NCBI GenBank assembly: GCA_000827325.1
Contig: KN832874.1
Span: 962,067-1,026,066, forward strand
Origin: Oidiodendron maius Zn
Taxonomy: Eukaryota; Ascomycota; Leotiomycetes; Myxotrichaceae
DNA: 64,000 nucleotides
Direction: 5' to 3'
The notes under the pieces are model-generated. The model saw only the letters and a list, made by a program, of their open reading frames with translations. It was not told the DNA's origin and did no database searches. Below are positions 10,074 to 20,720 of this stretch, piece by piece. Position 1 is the first letter of the stretch; the number at the start of each line of letters is the position of its first letter. The position numbers were made by a program, and so were the translations under genes.

Positions 10074-12508
10074 TCAGACGATGGTAATTGTTCTTCGTGC
10101 AGATGGATCATCTAGCTCCCAGAATGCTCTTGCAGGAAGCTTAAGATTATCAGAAGTCTCCATGAAAGGTTGTTTCCTTATACCATCCATTTCAATTAGC
10201 CCAAGCCTGTGGTACACGTTACTATCCATCGAAGCCTGGCATTCCTTTTGTTTAGGCAATTGTGATAAGGCTGGTGCCAGAACAAGCGCAGTCAAAGAAA
10301 CATCGGTCTGCGTGAGGAGCAGAAGCAGTACAGGACTGACGTAACCTCTTTCCATACAGCTTTTACATTTCTCCTCTCCTTTGGAGGCTCGCACGATGGA
10401 GGGAACTCTACACAGAGCCAAGTTATTCGTTGATCCAGTAATTTGGTGGATGTGTGCAGCAGGGCTGATCGGCATATCTAAGACGAAATATAATGTACTG
10501 GGAACCTTAATCTCGTCCGTAACCGAGGCTAATGCAAAGTTTGAATTGACCCAAAAGGATAAACTTGGGCGATCATAATCACCCTTATGCTTATGATCCA
10601 CCCTCAAACTTAGTGGAGCGACGAATCCCTTGACTGTCAGGGACGCTTGGGCTTTGTGGGAATGAGAATATCCGGTGCAATTAGCTTCCACCAGATCCAC
10701 AAACGTTTTGGATGGCCGGCCATAGATGCAGTCATAGGACGCTGTGGTGGATGCCCAGCTCCAGGATGGTATATTTTCAATAGACTGGGTCGCCGCATCG
10801 AATTGTAAAACAGTCCAACTGAGGTCTTCTGAGATTCTTGTGCTCCAGAGTCCTACCAGGTACTTATGGTTCGGTATATGCAAGTGCTTTTCTTCCAACA
10901 TTTGTGCCAGACCTGCTATTGCGGGGAGTTTGTCTGAAGGGTACGTGAGAGCTCGTTCAAACAAGTCTTTCCTAACAGTTTCCCAGAATGTTCGGAAGCC
11001 GTGCTCCTCCTTAAAAGCAAAGCCACGGAGAATAGCCCGCGTGTGGGCACGTTGATCACGCTCTCGTCCAAATCGTGTGTCAACACCACCCAAACAGAGA
11101 AATCGTATATCATTCAAACAAAACTCGACAACCCTTAGGGGAAGATACCATTCTTGCAGGCACCAAACTCGTTTGTCCAGGGGAGCTGAATGTGATTTGG
11201 AAGATTCGTGGTTGATTTTATAGGTAGCATGGAATGGACGATATTCCGACATTTCCTCGTCCAGTGGTGCTTCGGCCACGATTCTGTACTGAACAGTATC
11301 CTCTGTAAAGTCGAATAGAAAGCCATGTTCAGAGTTTTGTGCTCTTGTTGCTGCAACGGTGAGGTACGACTCTTGATATATTTTGGACATCTTTTCTGCC
11401 TCCGTGAACCACTCATCACTAAGTAATTTTAGTCCTAGGCTAATTAGAGAGATGATAGTCATACCGATCGTCTTGGACAATACATAGACAATCAATCCAT
11501 AAATACTCAATGTCCAGATGAAGACAGACCCTGATAGCGTCGGTGAAGGACCGCGGAAGGCTAGACATAGCTATGCCAGACATATGATCATTCATAGTCG
11601 CTTGAGTGGACTTTATTGGGTGTCTTGTTGGATCACCCCAACAATGACTGAGAGCCACGTATCGACCTGTGCGACCGGCCGCTTCAACAATGCGTACAAT
11701 GCCTGTTGCAGCGTCTGCCAGATCTAAGATTCTCTTAGCAGGAATGGCAAGACTATTGACCTTCGGGCACGAGTCGTGTGGATCTCCGCTGGCCCGTATG
11801 GAATTTTCGCTATCATCATCTGAATTTTCGCTATCGTCATCTGAATTTTCGCTATCATTATCTGAATGCTCGCCAGCTTCTACCGATCTCTTTCCGCATA
11901 TTTCGAGCCAGTCCTTTAATGCGTCAAGTTGTTGATTGATATTCATAGCTTGGAAGCTCTCCATCTTCGGGTCCTGTTTCTGAAGATGTATCTCTGTCGT
12001 GGACATCACGGTAGAGAGATCGTCAACTTCGTGAAATATAAACGTGCTTATCAGGCGAGATTTTTCTGTATCTAAGGAGACTTTACGTCCAGGAAAGAAG
12101 TCCTGTGCCATATGATCAAGGAGCTTATGTAGGGTGCAGTGCACTGGCTGCCATCTAGGAACGACGACATCATTTTCTTTTTTTTCAAACGAAAACCAGG
12201 AATGATTTTCCAAATCATTTCCACAGAACAAGCACGGCCCTTTATGGTAATTTTCATCTGGACTAGAATCCGTTAGGAAAAACCTCAAAGCTACAAAATG
12301 TCACACACCGATAGCGCAACTCAAAAAGTTGACTGTAGTTACTTTCACTATCTCGCTCTATCTGGATGATGGATAGCGGTCGCCGAATCTCTTCTACGTT
12401 GGATTCTTGTAGTGGTCTATGACTATTCGGCCCGTAATTTTCCCAGAGGTTGTCCCACAGCCTTTCCCTGGAAGCTCGTTCAGATACATAAAGGGGGTCC
12501 ATGGCCAT
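10074..12508 (-). CDS. HET-domain (heterokaryon incompatibility) protein
   Basis: Three exons: 12309-12508, 11465-12262, 10074-11418; 780 aa; introns of 46 nt each. The HET domain runs from about residue 268 to 385: YVALSHCWG, SLPRSFTDAIRVCLHLDIEY, LWIDCLCIVQDD and, across the second intron, DEWFTEAEKMSKIYQESYLT. Such domains, now viewed as TIR-like, trigger cell death in allorecognition. The N-terminal 200 residues hold CLFC and an acidic stretch of three SENSDDD repeats. The C-terminal half contains RVWCLQEWYLPLRVVEF and SWSWAS, usual in long HET proteins. No NACHT, WD or ankyrin domain follows. The gene is convergent with the 176-aa gene and shares an upstream segment with it. Confidence 0.88.
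11801..11863 (+). repeat. Three 21-bp tandem repeats inside the HET gene
   Basis: Three near-identical units beginning GAATTTTCGCTATC encode the acidic heptad SENSDDD on the minus strand. Copy number is likely to vary between strains. Confidence 0.85.
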
Positions 12509-12788
12509 AGCGAGCTTGGCGTGTAAATGTATGTGAAGATATAATGCCTTTCAAAAGGGACAATAAGCGGCAATACTAATGGGCCGATTCTTAGCCATTT
12601 CATATCCTATGGCCAGGCATATCACGTATTACGCCCGGCTTTGTAGTGGCGCGTCGCCACGCGCTTCACCAAACAATGGTGTGTTTACAAGTAGGGGTTG
12701 GGAGGCCGCATTGGGCCGTGCAACGTCTAGAATTAGAATTAGCGAGCCAGGGTCATATGTGGCTCTGGTGATATTGGAATGTTTGTCC

Positions 12789-12960
12789 CTCTGAAGGGAG
12801 CTAGAGATTGTGGAGGACGAAATTGTAGCAGCGGGGATGGAGGATCACTGCTCTATTCTACAGCTGTGATACGGTTGCTCGCGCGGGATCGCGCATCGTT
12901 AATTTACAGTAGTCAGCCTCTGTTATGTGTAAGGCGTTAATGAACGTGATTCGCTCTGAA
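12789..12960 (-). repeat. Shared promoter segment, right arm of the inverted pair
   Basis: Read on the minus strand it aligns with 8862-9025: an identical 18-nt start, TAACAGAG, GCGATCCCGC, CGTATCACAGCTG and CTCCCTTCAGAG in the same order. It lies 280-450 nt upstream of the HET start codon, in the same orientation relative to its gene as the left arm. Confidence 0.75.
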
Positions 12961-13585
12961 CCACCTTCTGCTAGTCGTCAGCTTTGTAGACTATTAATAC
13001 CACTGAATGGGTTCTCTTCCCCTGAGCATCGTCGCCGCTCAAGGTGTGAGTGAAATAGAATCTCGGCCAGAGGGTAGATCGCATTCCAGCCACAGATGGC
13101 ACCGCCCCATTCTTGGTTGGAGTTTTCAATAACGTAAGGAAGGTGAGAAATAAGTCAAAGACCTGCCCCCTGTTTGCTTACAGAGCCCCTGTGCATTTGC
13201 GATAACTCTTTGCTGTGACTACTCTGTATTGAATCTGCTCACTTCGATTAGGATAAGAGGCTGAAACTTAATATGATTGTAAATGAGTTGGACATGCCTC
13301 AGAGCTACTCGCGTTATGAAGATCCTCTGTGCAAGGAATAATGACAGCGGGTACCTGATAACGGGAACTGTGCCCCTATCGACGCCGCACGCCCGACGGC
13401 CGTTGCGATGCGCGGTAAACATTCCCGCTTGCACTGGATTGTAGCACCGAGGAAATGTAACCATCACTGAACCCCACGTGGGAGCATGTCTCCTCAGGGC
13501 GTTCTTCTCTGGACTCGGCCGCACCAGGTTTATTCCAGGCTTAATCTCGCGAAACTTCTACACGCAGTAGGAAATTTACGGAGGG

Positions 13586-13593
13586 TATAAATA
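13586..13593 (+). promoter_or_regulatory. TATA box of the GH89 gene
   Basis: TATAAATA lies about 63 nt before the ATG at 13656. Confidence 0.55.
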
Positions 13594-13655
13594 AGAACCG
13601 GGCGCTCCACCCATTCTTGGCTTCTTGGCTGGAAGATCATCAGGTATCAACGACG

Positions 13656-16067
13656 ATGTGGTTGACCAAGGCATTGTGTCTGACCCTGCTCGCAGGCGCG
13701 GGGTTGGCTGCCCCGTCTACCAAGGGAATCTACGACCTCCTCCAGCGCCGGATGCCCCTCCACGCCAGTAGCTTCGAGCTCTCGCTGGTCGACTCCATTG
13801 GCAATGCTTCTGCGGGATATGATCAATACGTGGTCTCGTCCACCTCCAAGGGCAAGATCTTAGTCGAAGGAACCACTCTCAGTGCCTTGTCTTCCGGGTA
13901 AGCCAGTGGCAGCTCTGCAATTCCCGACCGGTCCTACCCCTCCCCCGCCGAGTCCAGCTAATGGTCAATTGCAGCCTCCGTCGGTACTTGACTGATGTTG
14001 CCCATGTCGACATATACTGGTACATTGGCAGCAGACTGAATGTCGCGCCATTCTACCTCCCAGCCCTGAAAGCGCCCATTGAGGGAGCCAGTGTCGTGCC
14101 ATGGAGATACCACTTCAACACTGGTAGGAACCCGTGACTCTTTCCTATCTTTCCTCATTTCTGTTTTGTGACCCGTCATTCTGAACCATCTTCTAGTCAC
14201 ATTCTCCTATACCGGGGCGTTCTGGTCGTTCGAAGACTGGGAGTTGCAGCTCGACTGGATGGCCCTCCACGGAATCAATCTCCCTCTAGCTTGGGTCGGC
14301 GCCGAGAAGTTCATCGTCGAGATCTTCCAGGAAATTGGTCTCACTGACGTTGAAATCTCCACGTTCCTCAGTGGACCATCGTTCCAGGGATGGAATCGCT
14401 TTGGAAACATCCAGGGATCCTGGAATGGCGAATTGCCTTTGTCGTGGGTTGATTCGCAATTTGCAATGAATCAGCAGATAGTAGCGCGCATGGTCGAGCT
14501 GGGAATGACCCCGGTGCTCCCGTCTTTCACGGGCTTTGTGCCCAGCGCGATCTCGCGCGTGCTTCCTAATGCGAACGTGGTGATCGGATCTCAGTGGGAG
14601 GGTTTCCCTGCTGAATACACCAATGATAGTTTTTTGGAGCCAACCGACCCCAATTTCACCATGCTGCAAAAGAGCTTCGTGGCAAAACAGCAAGCGGCAT
14701 ATGGCAATGTCAGCCATATCTATACTCTCGATCAATTTAATGAGAATAATCCATCCTCTAGCGATCCCGACTACCTGCGCAACGTCTCCTACAGCAACTG
14801 GCAAAGCCTCAAGGCCGCTGATCCCGATGCTATCTGGATGATGCAGGGTTGGCTCTTCTTCTCCAATTCCGCGTTCTGGACGGACAGTCTCATTGAAGCC
14901 TGGTTTGATGGTGTAGACGTTGACTCTGACATGATAGTTCTGGACTTGTTCTCCGAGTCTCAACCCCAGTGGCAGCGCACCAATTCGTACTATGGCAAGC
15001 CTTGGATATGGTGTCAGCTCCATGACTATGGCGGTAATATGGGTCTCTATGGGCAGATTTATAACGTAACAATCAATCCCATCGAGGCTTTGGCCAACTC
15101 GAGCTCTCTCGTGGGCTTTGGCCTAACCATGGAAGGCCAGGAACAGGAAAACCAAATCATGTACGATTTGCTCCTCGACCAGGCCTGGTCACCTACGCCG
15201 ATCGATACTGAGCTGTACTTCGAGAACTGGGTAACGACCCGGTACTCAGGTAGCATTACTGTGCCGAAGGGCCTCTATAGTGCCTGGGAAGTGATGCGGA
15301 CCACCGTATATAATAATGCCAATCTCGCCTCGTCCGCCGTGACCAAGTCGATCTTCGGCCTCGAACCCAGCAAGTCTGGTTTAACAAACCGCACCGGCCA
15401 CCACCCAACCACGATCAATTACGACACAAACGTTCTCGTTCAGGCATGGAACTCGTTCTATGGGGCAGCGGCCCAGAATGCCTTCTTGTGGGGAAATCCG
15501 GTGTACCACTATGATCTCGTGGATATAACACGCCAGGTCATCGCCAATGAGTTCATTACCCTCTACGTCGATCTAGTAGATATCTACACCTCCCAAACTT
15601 CGTCCGCGTCTGCCCTTGCCTCTGCCGGCCGCAACTTGCTAGCCTTGCTGGACGCACTCGATCTCGTCCTCAGCACGAATGAAAATTTCCAACTCACTTC
15701 GTGGATTGATCGCGCCGTAGCGTGGGCAGAGGGCAACGCCACCAACGCCGCTTTCTACGAGTATAATGCTCGGAACCAGATCACTCTCTGGGGCCCTACC
15801 GGCCAGATCAGTGACTACGCGTCGAAAGACTGGAGCGGTCTCGTCTCGACGTACTATAAACCACGCTGGCAAATCTTCATAAACTATCTGCAGGCTACTC
15901 CTGCCGCGTCATATAATGCTACCGCCCTGCACGCAGAGCTCCTTGAGTTTGAGCTGAAGTGGCAAAACGAAGGCACCTATATGAAACTGAAGAGAGGCGC
16001 GACAGCTGATTTGAAGACGGTCTTGGTACAAACACAGCAAGAGTGGCCGTCAATGTTTTCGACATAG
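13656..16067 (+). CDS. Secreted alpha-N-acetylglucosaminidase, GH89
   Basis: Exons 13656-13897, 13975-14123, 14197-16067; 753 aa. A signal peptide (MWLTKALCLTLLAGAGLAAP) starts at the second in-frame start candidate; the upstream part of the frame lacks ATG. GH89 enzymes remove terminal alpha-linked GlcNAc by a retaining mechanism. Conserved segments are WYIGSRLNVAPFYLP, NTVTFSYTGAFW, WMALHGINLPLAWVG, then TLDQFNENNP with Glu ~313 and GFGLTMEGQEQE with Glu ~443. These match the two catalytic glutamates of human NAGLU (316 and 446) in context and spacing. Length fits the family. Many N-x-S/T sites suit a secreted enzyme. The GH95 and GH20 genes next to it suggest joint removal of sugars from complex glycans. 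Confidence 0.92.
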
Positions 16068-16354
16068 CTGCCATGTAATATATAGAACATCAAAACGTCG
16101 AGATAGAAATGTAATGAAATTCACCTGCTAGAATTATATACGCAAACTGAAACGTGGGTATGGAAGCATAAGGATGGAATTATGGTATGTATAAGTCGAA
16201 ATAATCCAAATTCAATTTACGAGGACATTTTTTTTTCTTCGGGGCGGAAGATAAATTTCATGCAAAGACCGATCTTCTACTAGGTTTTTTTTAGGTAACT
16301 TATGGCATATCAAGTATGAAGGAACTTGATAGTGATTCATGGCACCTAAATGCC

Positions 16355-19300
16355 TTAGTGTGAAGCCAGTATTTTACCGTTCTTGTCTACGATGTGGACT
16401 GGAATCCGCGTATTGCGTCCACTGAGCTGAGCCGATGTAACAGTTCCGCTCTCGTCCCAAGAAAAGTTTACCACGCCACCACCCCGGATGCGCAGTCCGC
16501 TCACGCTTCCAGATCCCCATTGGGTTGGGATAGCCGGCCCAAGGATGACAACTTGAATACTACTTGGGGAAGCTGTCTGTGCCGCCGATCGTCCGAAGTC
16601 ATGGACCAACATCTCCATGACTCCTGCAGTCCACCCAAAGTTTGCATCGATCTGGAAAGGAGGCGATGCGGATGGCCCGCTATACATTGAGAGAGCATTT
16701 CCAGCGATATTATGATTGACTGTCAATCGGAGCTCGTAATATCTGGAGGTAAACGGCGTGAGTAAAGTCAAATTTATAAATGCGTTATGGTAGAAGGGTT
16801 TCTTTGACTCACGCTTGATCCGTATTGTTCAATCGGCCCCAACAGGCTGAGCGCCAAACCTTTTCCCATCCGGCATCTGAATCGATGATGCCGACCCCAC
16901 GAGACCATAGCATTGTTGTGACAGCTTCAACAACAGTTTCGTTGTTGAATGTATTCGCTATCATGTAGCCAGGGAACCAACCATAGAGACCAGACAAATG
17001 GCGATGTGTATCATTCTTGACATCTTCATCAATTTTCCATTCTAGGCAGCCCGTTAGCCTGATAAGTTCCTTCTATAATTCAAGGTTGTATATTGCGGAT
17101 AAATAGAAAAGATGTTGCTGAACAAACCTTGCAACTGTCCCCATGACCCGATATGGATTCCTTTGTCAACATAACTCGAGGCATTTTTCACGGACGTAAG
17201 GAATGCCTGATCAGTGTCTCCAGATGCACTCCAACCAGCTTCAATGTGGTCGAACATCTCCCAGATCAATTGCTGATACTGGGAGCATCCAAATGTCTGG
17301 GAATATTTTGTCAGCTGTCTATTCAATATAGAAACTGACACGGCTGCCCCTCGACATCTTTCCCTCCTGGTGACGGTGTTGTCAATTACAGGTGACACAA
17401 AATAAATAAACTAACCGCGTTTCCATGCTCCGCGGAGTAGCATGGATTTGAGACCAATGTTCCGTCCTTGAAATACTCGTCCTCCACGAGCGTGGACAGC
17501 CAGAATTGAACCACACCTTTCAGAAGTGGATATCCGACTTTCTGGTACCATTCTGCATCTTGAGTATAATCAAAATAGTCCCAGACATGCTGCACTATAT
17601 AAAAGTTATGTCAGTAACAGATTTATCGCGAGATTCACATTAGAAACTATCAAGGAACAATGATCGGGTATTGAATTGAGACATACTCATCCATGCCCCT
17701 GCAATTGGGTATAATGCCGCGTCGTACCAGTTCTTTATTCTGTGGATATTAGCGAGATTAAAACCTAGATTTAAGATTCTCTACCCGGTATGTCCAAAAA
17801 GATTCATCTCATCATGGGTAACCCATCCAGCATCTGCACCATATACCAACTGCGCGGTTTCAGCTCCACGCGGCATCCAATTTTGGGTCATGTAGTTAAA
17901 CGCGGCAGCCTTAAGATCGCCCAAACCAGTCTGGTCGACTGACCAATGATTCCTATAACCGTTAGAGAATGCCTTTGCCTATGGGATGTGTAGATGAGAA
18001 TGAAATAAAAGGGAGCGAAAATACATTTGGAGATTAACATCCGCGTGAAAATCTGCCCCCCAAGATGGGCTTAATTGCTCTGTCCAGCGCCCTTGAAGTC
18101 CTGCAGGGAGAGAATTAGAGCGTGCGGAGCTCATAAACAAATATCGCCCTAGATCAAATAGTAACGATTCGACATAAGGGTCTCCATTATCAACTGAGTA
18201 TCCACTGATAAGTGCAGATGTTTCTTTGTTTGATGATCCCATGGTATCGGGTAAATTTAGAGTAAAGCGCCCCGAATAAGATGTAAAGTCGTCGACATGA
18301 GCAGATAGCAGACTGCTGAAGGACTTTTTGGCTGCAGCAGACACCGTTGACGACACCTTCGCTGCAGGATCAACTCCACGGAAAGAGAAACTATTCGCTG
18401 CATTTCCCTTCGTATCATCAAAGCTAGTATCAGCAGCGATCAGAATCTGGAGAGAAGTGGCCGTTGAAGATGGAATAACAAGCTTTCCAGTGCTGGAATC
18501 GCAGAAGTTTGTGCCCTGGTGATTCGGTATCACTAACTGCGCACGTGCATCGTAAGTCATTCCTAAATCTGGATATGAGAGCCCACGAAAGACAAGTGTA
18601 TTTCCAGAGCATGATAAGCTTCCGGCTGGACTGGTACGAAGCTGATTCTCCAGGCCGACAGTGGTCTGGGGAAGGGCCGCTGTTGAGTTAAGCTGATAGA
18701 CGCAGACTTGGTCTGGATAAGAGCAAAAAGTAGTCCTGAAACAGACATTAGATACAAAATGACTAATAGTTGATAAACAATTAACGTTACTGTGAGAAGG
18801 ATGCCCCGTTGGCAACATATGTGACTGTATGAACTCCGCTGGCCAGGTCCAGTGACCGTCGATATGAAGTTGGTGAGGAGATACCAGCAACATTTATTGT
18901 CAGATTTCCGAGTACCTCGTAGCTTCCATAGTTATTAACGGACCCCATAATATCCGTGTAATCTTTTATGATCAGTATTCTTAACCTTGAACCGGAAGGA
19001 CAGAACCTCACCTCCATATCCCTGTTTGAAAATGGTGGCTTGAAGTTGTCTGACCAGGGGTACAATAGACGAGGATGGGTTGCCGCCAGTATAGGACTAC
19101 GTATCGAGCAAAAGTTAATAAATTCGCTACATTGGAGTAAACATATTGCCTCACGGAATTCTCAAATGGACCACCGGTCCACAAGCTATCTACGTTGAGA
19201 TTCACATAGTCTGACCCAGCGGCGCCCAACGGCATTGCTATAAGCAATTAGCCATCTGCTTTATACAGAACGAGAAAAAAAGGACACTATTGTACTTACC

Positions 19301-19456
19301 GCCCAGCTTTCCATTTCCTAAGACGTATGCCGTGCGAATAAAATCAGATGTGACTGCTGGCTGACTCGACCACAGCGCTTTTCCAGCTGCGGTGGAAAAC
19401 ATAGCTGCTGCTACTATTGAATACATCACGGAAGCCTCTGGATTTTTTTTGCCCAT
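16355..19456 (-). CDS. Secreted GH95 alpha-L-fucosidase
   Basis: Eleven exons on the minus strand: 19300-19456, 19155-19237, 19012-19096, 18791-18962, 18025-18735, 17952-17785, 17739-17687, 17594-17416, 17296-17128, 17041-16813, 16742-16355; 797 aa. All splice joins keep frame. The N terminus has a signal-like stretch (MYSIVAAAMFSTAAGKA; an alternative ATG lies at 19426). GH95 landmarks are VLGNGKLGAMPLG, NVDSLWTGGPFENS, NNYGSYEVLGNL, GLQGRWTEQLSPSWGADFH, NLQMNHW, EHGNATFGCSQYQQL, NDTHRHLSGLYGWFPG and FQIDANFGWTAGVMEML. The family hydrolyses terminal alpha-1,2-fucose (some members alpha-galactose) with inversion. It is convergent with the GH89 gene, with 287 nt between the ends. Confidence 0.9.
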
Positions 19457-20720
19457 TGTCGTGATACAAATTACAGAGGACAGAGCAAGACTGATCTGAT
19501 GATGACAGGAGCAATAAATAGCTCGTGTGTGGCCATATTTCTGTCTTAGATCCCCTCACTCGACCGATCAACATTAGAAGAGGAGAAGGCGACGTGCAGG
19601 TATGTTCAGGCTAAACTCCCGTGAATTTTAACTCGTGAAGAGGAGCCTTCTGATGACGTTCTTCCTAACCATCGGATTGAAAAGTGATCATCGTGTGCTA
19701 TACCTAGTAAGTATGAATGTGCGATAGCACCCGATTACTCCGCACGTACTGTACAATGTCTGGAGCGCTTAGGGCCGAGCCAGGGCCGAGTTACACAAGA
19801 GAGAAGAATCGGGTATTAGCTGTGCATTTCTATTTACTTTACCGCTAAAGTAGCCGAAATAGCCAGAGAAACGTACTCCATTTCTCTTTCCGTATTTGGA
19901 AGAGACACCCCAGCCCCTCTTGTCTCAAATGCCATTAACTCAAGCTCAATTTAGCCGGCGCGCATTGTTGGTATAAAAGCCTTCTCGCGCGCTTGTTTAT
20001 GAGTCTGGCAGATCTCAGTTGCTTTTTACTTTGAATTATAATGCTGGAGGGCCATACACTTTGTCGCCAGCATGAATCAACCAGGAAGCTGTAGTCATGT
20101 TTGACATCTGAGCCGATGATTCTACCAATTTATCCTCGACATTCAAAATTGCTACATACAGAAAACGCGTCATGACCTCAGTGGGAACCCTTGATGAAAG
20201 TCGTTGTTTAACTACCAACAAGATATATCGCTTCCTCCTCCCCAGCTAGGCTTCTACTAGATTAACAGAAGGAAATTATTCGGCACTTGAAGAATTGGCA
20301 CCTGTTGCCGTATCAGAAACTTCGCAACAACCTATTACTAGGCCAACCATGGTCCTTTAATTGTCTCTAAACAGGAAATTTAAGAACACGAAGATGAGGT
20401 CTAATGGCTTACTAAACAGGAATGAAGCTTCCTAAAAATAATTTCCCTCTACAGCCTTTCGCCGATGTGAATACTGGCAGCCAAATCTTATAATAAATGG
20501 CCAGTGGTACGTTACGTTACCGGCGAAATAATCTTTGTTTAGCGCAAGAAAGGGGGAAAGTGGGATGATCTAACGTTACACGAAATATTATCAGGAAGGT
20601 GAGGTCCGTGTGTTGCGCTGTAAGCCCATGAAACCGAAAATCATATATTCAATAGAATTGCTCTAGAATTTAATTATCGATAACGTAAACGCGTGCTCTG
20701 ACTTTAACATAGCGGGCACC
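19457..20720. other. Intergenic divergent region (GH95 / GH20)
   Basis: About 1.26 kb between two divergent glycosidase genes, so it probably carries both promoters. TATAAAAG at 19972-19979 reads towards plus but lies ~740 nt before the GH20 ATG. A minus-strand 61-codon frame (20036-20221) is unexplained. Confidence 0.45.

Larger units (their letters stand above)
12509..13655. other. Intergenic divergent region (HET gene / GH89 gene)
   Basis: It contains the right arm of the inverted pair and a TATA box for the GH89 gene. Remaining frames are short and without recognisable content. Confidence 0.5.

Noticed and set aside
14286-15023. 245-codon open frame antisense to the GH89 gene
   Set aside because: It lies fully opposite well-supported catalytic coding sequence and has no recognisable domain; a by-product of codon bias.
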